A DNA stretch of 64,000 nt from CAVONV01 sp963697355 (lineage in GTDB: Bacteria > Acidobacteriota > Vicinamibacteria > Marinacidobacterales > DATDRI01), in assembly GCA_963697355.1 (NCBI GenBank), contig CAVONV010000023.1, forward strand, positions 1,178,001-1,242,000, read 5' to 3'. Of the stretch, positions 27,486 through 36,378 are shown piece after piece. Below the pieces are notes generated by a model, which saw only the letters and a program-made list of their open reading frames with translations, was not told where the DNA came from and made no database searches. Made by a program: the position numbers and the translations under genes. Numbering within the stretch: position 1 is the first letter of the stretch; each line of letters begins with the position of its first letter.

Positions 27486-29243
27486 ATGGCGGCTATGAAG
27501 ACTTCAGCCAACGGCCAGCCGTTCTCGCTGAGGATCGCCGTGGCTCTTCTCGTCCTTCTCGGCGTATTGGCGACACTCCAGTACCGGTGGTTGGGTCAGG
27601 TGGGCGATGCGGAAAGCCAGCGAATGAGAGCGAACCTGCGTATGGCTGTGAACCGGTTCGTCGACGACTTCGATGCTGAGTTGACCCGTGCCTTTCTCTA
27701 TTTTTTCTCTGATCCGAGACGCGCACCGGAAGGGGAGGTGGATTATTTTGGTCGCCTCGAGTTGTGGAAGCGAGAAGCACCCAGGCCGGATTTGCTTGAA
27801 AACGTCTATCTCGTAGAAATGGGTGAGTCCGAGCTCGAGATCCAACGCCTGGATCCAACCACGGGCGAGCTCCTTCCCATGGAGTTTCCTGATGAGCTGC
27901 GTCCTCTGATTCGATATTTCGATGGAGTGCCTGGTGAGTCGTTTCGTCGGCCCGGGCCGCCCGGGGGGGCGCCCGATCTGCTTCTTGGGCAGGTCCCCGC
28001 TGTCATTGTGCCGGACGCTTTCGCGTGGCAAAGAGTGTCCCCGCGATCGCCGAGGCCTTTCACCAAGCTCGTCGTTCTCGCGCTCGACCGTCAATACTTG
28101 ACAGAGGTGTTCCTTCCCGAGTTGGCTGGTCGCTATTTTGGCCATCGTGACGAAGACTTCGACTACGAGGTTCTGGTCACCAATACCCAGGAACCGAAGG
28201 AGGTCCTCTTTACGACCCGAGCGGAAAAGCGCTTTGACAAACTAGGCGGGGATGCCAGCGCACATTTCTTCTCGATTCGACCTCAACTAATCCGTCGGCA
28301 ACCGTGGCCCCGAGACGAGCGCTTCGTGGATCGGAAAGGTACGAAGGGATCGCAACCTGTGGCCAGAATGTTCGGGCGCAACTCATCGGACAGAGAAGGT
28401 GGACCTTGGGTACTGACGGTCCGGCACCGAACAGGCTCTTTGGAGAATGCCCTCACCCGTGCGCGGACCCGAAACCTGTTCATCGGATTTGCCGTTCTCT
28501 TTCTGCTGGCAGCGAGTGTCGTGATGATGGTGATTTCCACTGAGCGGGCCAAAGAGCTGGCCCGACAGAAGATGGAGTTCGTGGCTGGCGTCTCCCACGA
28601 GCTGAGGACTCCACTAAGTGTGATTCGATCCGCCGGCGAGAACCTCGCCGACGGAAAGATCGCCGATCCCGCGCAGGTGAGAAGATATGGTTCGTTAGTA
28701 GAAAGCGAGGGGCGACGGCTGTCGGACCTCGTCGACCAAGTGCTACAGTTTGCCGGGACGCAGTCGCTCACGAGCAAAGACAACATGAGCGTCGTGTCCC
28801 TGGCGGGTATCGTGGACGGTGCGCTCTCGGACGCCCGGCCAGCGATAAAGGAAAGGGCGGTCGAGGTGGATGTCGAAGTCCCGGACGGTCTTCCCAACAT
28901 CAGAGCGGACGCATCCGCCCTCCGCCGGGCGATCCAAAACCTCATTGACAACGGCGTGAAATACGCGGGCGATAAAGGGTGGGTGGGGCTTCGGGCAGGT
29001 GTGGAGGGCTCGGAAGTCTTCCTTCGTATCGAAGATAAAGGCCCAGGCATCGACAAAGGAGATTTGCCTCACGTCTTCGAGCCGTTTTACCGTGGTAAGA
29101 CGGTGGGCCAGATTCATGGAAGCGGTCTAGGGCTTAGTCTCGTGAAACAAATCATCGAGTCCCACAGCGGCCGCGTGAGCGTGAAAACCGCGCCGGGGCA
29201 GGGGTGCATTTTCACGATTCATTTGCCCGTCGCGCTCCATTGA
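27486..29243 (+). CDS. sensor histidine kinase (two membrane segments)
   Basis: Inner-membrane kinase of 585 residues. Membrane helices at about 14-34 and 330-352 enclose a roughly 295-residue periplasmic sensor of unknown fold. The HisKA box is 'EFVAGVSHELRTPLSVI' with the phospho-acceptor His at about 370. The ATPase part shows N box 'NLIDNGVKYAG', G1 'DKGPGIDKGDLPHVFEPF' and G2 'HGSGLGLSLVKQIIESH'. All key residues are present. The response regulator starts 13 bases after its stop and is surely its partner. The divergent Spy-like gene suggests an envelope-stress signal. Confidence 0.95.
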   Translation: MAAMKTSANGQPFSLRIAVALLVLLGVLATLQYRWLGQVGDAESQRMRANLRMAVNRFVDDFDAELTRAFLYFFSDPRRAPEGEVDYFGRLELWKREAPRPDLLENVYLVEMGESELEIQRLDPTTGELLPMEFPDELRPLIRYFDGVPGESFRRPGPPGGAPDLLLGQVPAVIVPDAFAWQRVSPRSPRPFTKLVVLALDRQYLTEVFLPELAGRYFGHRDEDFDYEVLVTNTQEPKEVLFTTRAEKRFDKLGGDASAHFFSIRPQLIRRQPWPRDERFVDRKGTKGSQPVARMFGRNSSDREGGPWVLTVRHRTGSLENALTRARTRNLFIGFAVLFLLAASVVMMVISTERAKELARQKMEFVAGVSHELRTPLSVIRSAGENLADGKIADPAQVRRYGSLVESEGRRLSDLVDQVLQFAGTQSLTSKDNMSVVSLAGIVDGALSDARPAIKERAVEVDVEVPDGLPNIRADASALRRAIQNLIDNGVKYAGDKGWVGLRAGVEGSEVFLRIEDKGPGIDKGDLPHVFEPFYRGKTVGQIHGSGLGLSLVKQIIESHSGRVSVKTAPGQGCIFTIHLPVALH

Positions 29244-29256
29244 AACGAGTCACAGA

Positions 29257-29988
29257 GTGAATCAGCAAGAAGAACCAAAGAAGCCGGAAACCAGCCGAAG
29301 GCCTGGGCGGCGTATTTTGCTGGTCGAGGACGAGCCGGGATTGGTGATGACCCTGACGGATCGATTGGCCAGTGAGGGCTACGATGTGAGCTCGGTCTCC
29401 GATGGAGAGGCGGCCTTGGAGCTCGTGGATCGCGAGTCCTTTGATTTGATACTGCTCGATGTCATGCTTCCCGGCAAGAGCGGTTTCGATGTCTGTCGTG
29501 ATATCCGCCAGCGTAGCATCGAAACACCGGTGCTCATGTTGACCGCGCGAAGTCAGGTTGTGGACAAAGTCGTGGGATTGAAACTGGGTGCCGACGATTA
29601 CTTGACCAAGCCTTTCGAGATGATGGAGCTGATGGCTAGGGTCGAAGCTCTCATGAGACGATCTCCTGCACCGAAGGGGGAAGCGGTTGGAAGCTACACC
29701 TTCGGCCCTATCCGGATCGATTTCAGGAGCGCAGAAGTGACTCGAGATGGAGTCCCGGTCGAACTTTCCGCCCTCGAGTTCAAGCTGCTCAGATACTTCA
29801 TCGAGCATCGAGGGGCCACGGTTTCCCGTGACGAGCTCCTCGACAAAGTCTGGGGCTACGATGCGATGCCCTATTCCCGCACGGTAGATGTCCACGTTTC
29901 TTGGCTACGGCAAAAACTCGAAGCTAATCCAAGCCACCCGGAATACATCCTTACGGTGCACCGCCAGGGCTACAAATTCGCCGGCTAG
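29257..29988 (+). CDS. OmpR/PhoB-family response regulator
   Basis: Receiver domain at residues 18-130 with acidic pair 'LLVEDEPG', phospho-acceptor Asp in 'LILLDVMLPGKSG' (about 68), Thr in 'LMLTARS' and Lys in 'YLTKPFE'. The C-terminal winged helix (about 145-240) has 'LSALEFKLLRYFIEH', 'VWGYDAMPYSRTVDVHVSWL' and 'TVHRQGYKF', which are the recognition-helix and wing signatures of the family. GTG start 13 bases after the kinase stop. Phosphorylated by the kinase just upstream; targets probably include the divergent Spy-like and Gly-rich genes. Confidence 0.95.
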   Translation: MNQQEEPKKPETSRRPGRRILLVEDEPGLVMTLTDRLASEGYDVSSVSDGEAALELVDRESFDLILLDVMLPGKSGFDVCRDIRQRSIETPVLMLTARSQVVDKVVGLKLGADDYLTKPFEMMELMARVEALMRRSPAPKGEAVGSYTFGPIRIDFRSAEVTRDGVPVELSALEFKLLRYFIEHRGATVSRDELLDKVWGYDAMPYSRTVDVHVSWLRQKLEANPSHPEYILTVHRQGYKFAG

Positions 29989-30067
29989 TACCCCTCAGGT
30001 TGCCGGCGCTTCCTGTGCTTTTCATTTGAACGCATCTCGTGTCAAAATGAACAGATAGCGCCGCTGG

Positions 30068-30874
30068 ATGCGTTTTGCGATGGCTTCATCTACGCCGAAC
30101 CGAATAGAGATACTCGGGTCTTTCAACGTTCGAATCAAGGCCGTTTTCAACTCCGGGAGCGGTCGATTGCTCAACCTGTCCTCGGCAGGGGCCTACGTGG
30201 CCACGCCGATGTATCTGTTGCCCCAAGCTCAAGTCCAATTGCAAATCATTCTCCCGAATGAGAAACGCTGGATCGAGACCGATGCCGTAGTGGCATGGGA
30301 GAACCGGGGGACGGGTCGCAGGGGCGGGCTTCCTCCCGGGTACGGGCTACGGTTCATCAAGGTTCCCGAGGAAACCACCGAAGTCATTGGTCAGCTTCTC
30401 GTTAACTCCTCCGCTCCTGCCGCAAAACCGGCTGAAGCATCGTCAACCGAAAGCGATTCGCCGCCGTCACCGCAACCGTTGGCGGCTGAAACGGTGAAAT
30501 TCGAGATACCCTCCGATCTAGCGTTCGAGATGGAGGGGGACGGACCACCGTTTCGCCTACGAAAAGATGTGGTCTGCACCCGGGTGCCGGAAAGTGTCAA
30601 GGGCATCTACGTTCTCTCCTACGACCGGACTCAAGATGCTCTGGTAGGAAGGGCGGACGAAGATCTCCGTGAAGCATTATCGAGATTCGAGGGAGAGTAC
30701 GCCTTTTTCTACTGCGAGGACATCGACCGAGTCGACGAGCGTTTCTATCGTGAGTGCGAGCTCTATCATCGATTGGGAGGTGATCGCGGGCAGTTGGACA
30801 ACCGGGCGCATCCCGCGCGGCCGTCAGGAACGGTTTTGGTCTGTCCGATCTGTGCGTCCGAATCCGGCGCTTAG
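30068..30874 (+). CDS. PilZ domain protein with GIY-YIG-like C-terminal domain
   Basis: Residues 6-115 are a PilZ domain: 'RLLNLSSAGAYVATP' carries the D/N-x-S-x-x-G block and 'GYGLRFIKV' closes the barrel. A Ser/Pro/Ala linker (about 120-150) leads to a second domain from about 175 that begins 'KGIYVLSYDRTQDALVGRAD', followed by 'LREALSRFEGEYAFFYCED', 'YRECELYHRLGG' and 'LDNRAHPARPSG', ending in a CPIC. The GIY followed about ten residues later by LVGRA resembles the GIY-YIG nuclease core, with the second Tyr replaced by Leu and a helix Glu in 'ECELYH'. It may be a degenerate nuclease or a nucleic-acid binder (inference). ATG at 30068; the ATG at 30080 is an alternative. Confidence 0.82.
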   Translation: MRFAMASSTPNRIEILGSFNVRIKAVFNSGSGRLLNLSSAGAYVATPMYLLPQAQVQLQIILPNEKRWIETDAVVAWENRGTGRRGGLPPGYGLRFIKVPEETTEVIGQLLVNSSAPAAKPAEASSTESDSPPSPQPLAAETVKFEIPSDLAFEMEGDGPPFRLRKDVVCTRVPESVKGIYVLSYDRTQDALVGRADEDLREALSRFEGEYAFFYCEDIDRVDERFYRECELYHRLGGDRGQLDNRAHPARPSGTVLVCPICASESGA

Positions 30875-30884
30875 ACGGGGTGTG

Positions 30885-31364
30885 ATGGCTATTCAGTTGA
30901 TATCGGAGCAATTCTCCCACCAAGGCGAGATCCCGTTGAAGCACACCTGTGAGGGTGAGGATGTGTCACCATCTCTCGGTTGGTCTGGAGCACCCGAGGG
31001 TACGAAGAGCTTCGCACTTATCGTGGATGATCCCGACGCTCCCGACCCAAAGGCACCCACGATGACCTGGGTCCACTGGGTGCTCTACAACATTCCCCCG
31101 ACCGCGGAGGGGCTGGCCGAAGCTGTCTTTGCGGAGCACCTTCCATCGGGAACATTCCAGGGCAAGAACGACTGGGGCCGGACCGGATATGGTGGGCCGT
31201 GCCCCCCGATTGGCCGCCATCGCTATTTCCACAAACTGTATGCATTGGACAGGGTTCTGCCGGATTTGGGAACGCCGACGAAGAAGCAAGTTGAAGAGGC
31301 CATGGAAGGACATATCTTGGCCGTCGCCGAGCTCATCGGGACCTACCAGAAGAAGAATGCGTGA
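30885..31364 (+). CDS. YbhB/YbcL (PEBP / RKIP-like) family protein
   Basis: Phosphatidylethanolamine-binding-protein fold, 159 residues. Family blocks are 'CEGEDVSPSLGWSGAPEG', 'IVDDPDAP' and 'WVHWVLYNIPP', then 'YGGPCPPIGRHRYFHKLYAL', which form the anion-binding pocket (Asp, His, His, Gly-Pro). No signal peptide, so cytoplasmic. ATG at 30885, 10 bases after the PilZ gene stop, so probably the same transcript. The role of bacterial members is unsettled. Confidence 0.93.
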   Translation: MAIQLISEQFSHQGEIPLKHTCEGEDVSPSLGWSGAPEGTKSFALIVDDPDAPDPKAPTMTWVHWVLYNIPPTAEGLAEAVFAEHLPSGTFQGKNDWGRTGYGGPCPPIGRHRYFHKLYALDRVLPDLGTPTKKQVEEAMEGHILAVAELIGTYQKKNA

Positions 31365-31365
31365 C

Positions 31366-32499
31366 TCACTCGCGCTCGATGAGAAGCACCGTGGCATCGT
31401 CATCGAAGGGGCGGCCGGCGCAATGCCCGCGCACGCGTTTCAGCAGCTGATCGAGCACCTCGGACACGGGAACGTCGCCGCTTTGTTCGAGAAAACGCGC
31501 TAGATTCTCCCGCTCGAACTCTCGACCATTGGGGTCCAACGCCTCGTAGATACCGTCGGTAAATACTAGAAGACGATCCCCAGGGTTGAGCTCAACCTCC
31601 TTCACCTCTGTGCCCTCGTGAGGAAGCATGGATGTAAGAATCAGTCCGGTGGCCTCGAGCTCCGTGACCTTTCCGTTCGTTTGCCACCAGAGAGCGGGGG
31701 GGTGTCCCGCGTTGAAGTAATGTAACTTCCCGTCGGGAAGAAGCTGTCCGTAAAAGAGACTGGCATAGCGGGAACCCTCGAAGAAGTCGATGCCACTCGT
31801 GAGCTCGGGTAGGACTGCCGCGGGCTCCGGATGCCGGCGCCGGGCTGCGTCCAAAACGGAGCGGAGCATCCCGCAGTACATCGCCGCGGCGACACCGTGT
31901 CCTACGACGTCGGCTACCGCGACGACGATGTTCAGGTCACGATCGACAAGAGTGAAATAGAAATCTCCCCCGAGCGCATCGCAAGGCTGGAATCGTCCCT
32001 CCAAGAGCCAACCGGCCTCTCTCAACGCTTCTTGCGGCATGAGACTCTGTTGGAATGCGCGTGCCTTTTCCAGATCTTCGACCAACTCACGGGCGTACTT
32101 TTCTTTGGCTCTCCGCTCCTTTTGGAGTTGGAGGCAGCGCGAAACGAGCGCCCGAAGAACGCGTCGATCGAACGGTTTGAAGAGAAAGTAAAAGGCTCCT
32201 TCCTCCAAGGATCGGTGGAGCTTTTCGTCCGGCTCGGAGAGCGAGCCGGTCATGAGGATGACGTCGGTCTCGGGACTAGAACCGAGTATCCGATGACATA
32301 ACGAATAGCCATCGCCGTCCAGGAGCTGGACGTCGACGAGGGCGACATCGAAATGACGTTCGCCGAGCAGCTTCAATGCGGTTGTGACGCCATCAGCCGT
32401 CGCGACGTCGTAGAGCTTGGCCAGGACGCGTTCCGCCATGCGGCGCATGCCGGCATCGTCGTCCACCACAAGGATCCGGTCACGTTCGGGGTGACTCAT
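31366..32499 (-). CDS. response regulator with RsbU/SpoIIE-type PP2C phosphatase output
   Basis: Receiver domain (residues 8-125): acidic 'LVVDDDAG', phospho-acceptor Asp in 'VALVDVQLLDGDG' (about 55), Thr in 'ILMTGS', Lys in 'FLFKPFD'. A coiled helix (about 130-165) leads to a PPM-type phosphatase: 'GGDFYFTL', 'VADVVGHGVAAAM', 'FNAGHPPALWW', 'LLVFTDGIYEA' and 'FDDDATVLLI', which supply the metal-binding Asp residues. Such proteins dephosphorylate anti-sigma-factor antagonists in partner-switching pathways. It overlaps the kinase gene's end by 4 bases and is its likely phosphorylation target. No antagonist or anti-sigma gene is in this window. Confidence 0.94.
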   Translation of the reverse strand: MSHPERDRILVVDDDAGMRRMAERVLAKLYDVATADGVTTALKLLGERHFDVALVDVQLLDGDGYSLCHRILGSSPETDVILMTGSLSEPDEKLHRSLEEGAFYFLFKPFDRRVLRALVSRCLQLQKERRAKEKYARELVEDLEKARAFQQSLMPQEALREAGWLLEGRFQPCDALGGDFYFTLVDRDLNIVVAVADVVGHGVAAAMYCGMLRSVLDAARRRHPEPAAVLPELTSGIDFFEGSRYASLFYGQLLPDGKLHYFNAGHPPALWWQTNGKVTELEATGLILTSMLPHEGTEVKEVELNPGDRLLVFTDGIYEALDPNGREFERENLARFLEQSGDVPVSEVLDQLLKRVRGHCAGRPFDDDATVLLIERE

Positions 32500-34145
32500 C
32501 GCGAGCTCGCCTCTACCGATGGCAGCGTCACCGTGATCGTGGTCCCTTCACCAAGAATGCTGTCGATTCGAAGATGCCCTCCATACTGCCAGGCCATCGA
32601 GCGGCAAAGGGAGAGCCCCAGTCCGGTACCGCTACTCTTGGTGGTGAAGAACGGTTCCTGAACCTGGTTGAGAATCTCGGGCGGAATGCCCGGCCCGTCG
32701 TCTCGTACACTCAGTTGGACGTTGTTCTCCTCGACCGGCCGCGTAGAGATGAAGATACCGCCACCTTTGTCCTTCATGGCTTCAATGGCGTTGGTGACTA
32801 GATTCCAGACGATACGCTCCAAATGGGATTTCGAAAAACGGATGAAGGGAAGTCCGCCGGCGAGCTCGGTGTGGATCTCTACGGAGCGGGGTGCGGCTTG
32901 GGCACCCAGCATCGGCAACATCTCTTGGATCAAATGGTTGACGTCCACGGGGCCGGCTCCGGAGCGTTCGGAGCCTGCTTTGATCATGTTGGAGAAGATT
33001 CGTTTGCAGAGCGCTGCCTTCTCGATGATCACATCCATGTCCCGAATGAGGTTCTCCGTGTCGACCTCTCCGCCCTCTCTCAGCTCTTCACGTGCCTGCT
33101 CGGCGAGCGGGAGAAGAGTCCCGATGGCGTTGTTGACGTCATGGGCGACGGCGCGAGCCAGCGTAACGAGGCTGGCGCGCTTTTCCGCCAGCATGGCTTG
33201 ATTTTCGAGCGACACCTTCACGCGAACGTTTCGCAGGGACACTGCAGCTGCGGGTAGAAAACGCTCCACGACGTCGCGGTCCCTTTCATCGAAAGGCAAG
33301 CGCTCTCGCCCCGCGATTTTGAGTAGCCCCAACAATTCCTCATCGAAGAATAGTGGTGCCGCGAGGATGCTGGTTGGGCCGGGAATGGAGCCGCCCCCAT
33401 GGTAATCCAGAAACTCGTAGAGACCTGGGGTCTGGTTATTCTGATCCTCCCGAGTAAGAACGGCCAGGTACCCCTCTTCGAGAACCTCCAGGAGCTCCTC
33501 CGTTGCGGGGATCTCATGCCCCACGAAAGCGCTCTTGGATTTCGTCCAAACGATCTTCTCCGCTTCCACTCTGAAGACCGCGGCCTCCGGTTCGTAGGTC
33601 AGTAGTGCGGCGGAGTGGTCGTAGTGAACGAGCTCGTGAAGTCCGTCCAAAATCTGGTATGCAAGATCCCGAGGTCGTAGCTCGGATACCACCTTTTCCT
33701 TGATACGATCGAGAACCTTGGTCTTTCGATCGTCCAGGCGACGCTCCAGTTCCCTCGACAGAATTGCGCAGAGCTTGTTGAGCATGCGGCCTTTTCCGAC
33801 CTCGAAATCCTTGTCTCGGCGTGCGGCACCGACGACCCCCACCAACCGATCTTGGACCCTTATCGGTGCCAAGAGGACGTTTCTGGGAATCGTGGGACGT
33901 TCCAGTTTTGCGAACGGCTCCAAGAGGCTGCCGTTCAATAGGCTTTCGTCGCCGTCGAAGTATTTTTCGTCCACCCGCAGATTGTGGCGGAGGCGACGAT
34001 AGAGCCAAACGGAGTCCGCTTCGAGGTACCAACGCAAAGCGCTCAGGAAATAGCTCCGGACTTTGTGGATCGGGCCGAGGCGTCGAAGGTTGTTCTCCAT
34101 TGCCCAAGAGAAGGTTGAGCGGGGAACGGAACGCAAATCGATCAT
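32496..34145 (-). CDS. GAF-domain histidine kinase
   Basis: About 550 residues with no clear membrane segment, so a cytoplasmic kinase. I chose the ATG at 34145 because of the AGGTG before it. Two GAF-like sensor domains occupy about 40-180 and 180-315. The H box is 'LARAVAHDVNNAIGTLLPLA' (His about 333), of the HDxNN type. ATPase blocks are 'VTNAIEAMKDKGGGI', 'DDGPGIPPEI' and 'SSGTGLGLSLCRSMAWQYGG'. The downstream RsbU-type regulator overlaps its last 4 bases, so kinase and regulator are made in a fixed ratio. Confidence 0.93.
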   Translation of the reverse strand: MIDLRSVPRSTFSWAMENNLRRLGPIHKVRSYFLSALRWYLEADSVWLYRRLRHNLRVDEKYFDGDESLLNGSLLEPFAKLERPTIPRNVLLAPIRVQDRLVGVVGAARRDKDFEVGKGRMLNKLCAILSRELERRLDDRKTKVLDRIKEKVVSELRPRDLAYQILDGLHELVHYDHSAALLTYEPEAAVFRVEAEKIVWTKSKSAFVGHEIPATEELLEVLEEGYLAVLTREDQNNQTPGLYEFLDYHGGGSIPGPTSILAAPLFFDEELLGLLKIAGRERLPFDERDRDVVERFLPAAAVSLRNVRVKVSLENQAMLAEKRASLVTLARAVAHDVNNAIGTLLPLAEQAREELREGGEVDTENLIRDMDVIIEKAALCKRIFSNMIKAGSERSGAGPVDVNHLIQEMLPMLGAQAAPRSVEIHTELAGGLPFIRFSKSHLERIVWNLVTNAIEAMKDKGGGIFISTRPVEENNVQLSVRDDGPGIPPEILNQVQEPFFTTKSSGTGLGLSLCRSMAWQYGGHLRIDSILGEGTTITVTLPSVEASSR

Positions 34146-34277
34146 GACGAAACACCTGGGATATCGAGGCCTCATGCTACCACAAGGCGGCGACGGGTCC
34201 GGGCCTTTTCCTTGACACCAAGGTCCTGGTATATTTCTAGCTGGCCGGCGAAAAACGATTCATCAGGAGGAGAAGCC

Positions 34278-34943
34278 ATGGCAAAGGTAGGTGTTGTCCT
34301 TTCCGGCTGCGGCGTCTACGACGGTGCAGAGATCCATGAGAGCGTGGCCACGATTCTGGCGCTCGATCGCGCCGATGCAGAAGTGGTCTTCATGGCACCC
34401 GACGTCAACCAGATGCACGTCATCAACCACATCAAAGGGGCACCCGCGGAGCAGGAGGTTCGAAACGTCCGCGTTGAAGCGGGGCGGATCGCGCGTGGCG
34501 ATGTTCATATCGTCAATGAAATCAAAGCCGCCGACATTGACGCGTTGATTTTTCCCGGCGGGTTTGGCGCGGCAAAGAATCTGTGCGACTTTGCTGTCAA
34601 AGGTGCCGATTGCACGGTGGATCCCGACATCTCCAAACTGGTCATGGACATGCACGAGGCCGGGAAGCCTGTAGGGTTCCTATGTATCTCACCCGCGATG
34701 GCCGCGAAAATCTATGGCGACGCCGGCATCAAGGGCGTGAAGCTCACCATCGGTAAGGACCCGGAAACAGCCGATGCCATTCGGGCCATGGGCGCCGAGC
34801 ACGTCGAGTGTGAAGTGGGCGATTATGTCGTCGACACCGACCACAAGGTTGTGTCGACCCCGGCCTACATGCTCGCGCAGAGAATCTCCGAGGCGGCCGA
34901 CGGCATCGAGAAAACGGTCAAAAAGGTCTTGGACCTCATATAG
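34278..34943 (+). CDS. elbB: ElbB-type isoprenoid biosynthesis glyoxalase / DJ-1-PfpI-like protein
   Basis: A 221-residue member of the class I glutamine-amidotransferase-like (DJ-1/PfpI) superfamily. The N-terminus 'MAKVGVVLSGCGVYDGAEIH' is diagnostic of ElbB; the nucleophile elbow is 'VGFLCISPAMAAKIYGD' with Cys, and 'LIFPGGFGAAKNL' is typical. E. coli ElbB has glyoxalase activity and was linked to isoprenoid output, though the physiological role is uncertain. ATG at 34278 with AGGAGGAGAAGCC upstream. It stands alone between a kinase operon and a TVP38 gene. Confidence 0.94.
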   Translation: MAKVGVVLSGCGVYDGAEIHESVATILALDRADAEVVFMAPDVNQMHVINHIKGAPAEQEVRNVRVEAGRIARGDVHIVNEIKAADIDALIFPGGFGAAKNLCDFAVKGADCTVDPDISKLVMDMHEAGKPVGFLCISPAMAAKIYGDAGIKGVKLTIGKDPETADAIRAMGAEHVECEVGDYVVDTDHKVVSTPAYMLAQRISEAADGIEKTVKKVLDLI

Positions 34944-35020
34944 CGACAGGGGTGTTTCTCTTGTGCTGCCTGCCGCTCTTGCGGGAGTGTCGGAGATCTA
35001 ATCGTCTACGGCGGGTCGAC

Positions 35021-35785
35021 TCACTTCTCCGTCGGAGCGCTCGCGAAGGCGGAAGCCTCTCCGGGGGCGGACGGATTGCCGGCTGTCTCCGGGGAGTCCA
35101 TTTTTTCCCGTAGCGCCTTTCGCGCCGTGCGTGTGATGAAGATGGTTACCACCACGGTGGCTATCAAGCCCATCACCTGGAGGGCCAGCTTTAAACCTTG
35201 GACTTCTTCTGCTCCGGACGCTGCTTCCAAGCTGCTTTTTCCCAATGTGCCGAGATAGACATACATGAAGCTGCCCGGAATCATCCCCACGAGAGAGGCC
35301 AGGGTGTAGTGCCAAAACGAGACGCGAGTCAGTCCATAGGCATAGTTTTGGAAATTGAATGGAAAGACCGGAGACAAACGGGTCAAGAAGACGATTTTCC
35401 ATCCTTCTTTTGCCACTGCCCGGTCGATAGCCGAGAACGAAGGCCGGTTTTCGATCCACTTCTCGACTCGCCGTCGAGCCAAGTGTCGGGAAACGAGAAA
35501 GGCCAGGGCCGCACCCAGGGTCGCCCCCAGAAGTACCGTTACAAAGCCAGGAAGTAGTCCGAAGACCGCTCCTCCGGCAAGGGTAAGGACGGATCCAGGG
35601 AGGAGAAGAACAGCCGCCACGGCGTAGACCAAGGCGAAAGCCACCATGCCGAAAGCACCTTGCTCTTGAACCCAAGCATTGAACACCCCGAGCCCCTCCG
35701 CGAGGGGGAGCATCCTTGCTGCGAGGACCAAAGCGGCGACGCCAGCCAAGATTGCAACGGTCTTAATGAGCGAGCTTCTCGCCAT
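35021..35785 (-). CDS. TVP38/TMEM64 (SNARE-associated / DedA-like) membrane protein
   Basis: Inner-membrane protein of about 254 residues. Hydrophobic segments at about 8-28, 45-70, 75-95, 140-160, 185-200 and near the C-terminus. The family core 'LPGSVLTLAGGAVFGLLPGF' and 'ATLGAALAFLVSRHLARRRV' matches the conserved VTT domain (Gly-rich re-entrant loop and Arg), and 'SPVFPFNFQNYAYGLTRVSF' the second half. VTT proteins are linked to lipid or polyprenyl-phosphate transport. ATG at 35785 with GGTGGAGATCG; it overlaps the end of the truncated reductase frame. The Pro/Ala-rich tail is probably disordered. Confidence 0.93.
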   Translation of the reverse strand: MARSSLIKTVAILAGVAALVLAARMLPLAEGLGVFNAWVQEQGAFGMVAFALVYAVAAVLLLPGSVLTLAGGAVFGLLPGFVTVLLGATLGAALAFLVSRHLARRRVEKWIENRPSFSAIDRAVAKEGWKIVFLTRLSPVFPFNFQNYAYGLTRVSFWHYTLASLVGMIPGSFMYVYLGTLGKSSLEAASGAEEVQGLKLALQVMGLIATVVVTIFITRTARKALREKMDSPETAGNPSAPGEASAFASAPTEK

Positions 35786-36194
35786 TACGATCTCCACCAA
35801 CTTCGATTTCGTGGGGTGATAGGAACTTGGCTTTGCCTAGGAAGACATCGACGCCGAGCTCTTCGAACCTCTCCTTGGAATCGTGGGGCTCGATCTTGGC
35901 TCGCCGCTGTCTCATTCTCTCGAAAACGGCCTCGAAGCTGAACTGTGGTTCCATGGAGTCGAGTCCGAACTCCTCGCTGCGACGAATATGATGAATGAGC
36001 TTGGCCGAAGAGATGAGGGCTTTGGAAGGAACGCAGCCGTAGTTCAGGCAATCACCCCCCATCTTGTGAGCTTCGATGAGGGGCACACGGCCTCCGAGCC
36101 CGGCGGTCCCGGCGGCCGTGACGAGCCCGGCGGTCCCCCCTCCAATGACGAGCACGTTGTATGTACCCTCACCCTTAGTTTCCTTATCGGTCAT
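35763..36194 (-). pseudogene. N-terminal fragment of a mercuric reductase/dihydrolipoamide dehydrogenase-like flavoenzyme
   Basis: ATG at 36194 with CAGGAGCCGGA. The 143 residues contain the FAD Rossmann motif 'VLVIGGGTAGLVTAAGTAGL', the redox disulfide 'GGDCLNYGCVPSKALI' and the following helix up to 'FLGKAKFLSPHEIEV'. Family members have about 460-510 residues; here the frame stops where the next residues should reach 'ATG(S/A)RP', so most of FAD, all of NAD and the dimer domain are missing. Translation ends inside the TVP38 start region, with overlap. VTT genes are often next to or fused with such reductases, so an internal deletion that joined the two is likely. It cannot be a working enzyme. 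Confidence 0.85.
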
Positions 36195-36378
36195 TCCGGC
36201 TCCTGTGGGAGATAGTGGATTGTCGTCTACCTCACACCCATTGTCCATAGAACTTCACACTTCCCAAGTGAGTTATTCCACAGGTTGACGTTCGGGGTTT
36301 ACCGCGCCGAAGCCATGCCTCGGGTTCGACGGCGAAGGCGGGTTGCTTCTGGGATGAGGAGTAGGCCAACATGGTGGC

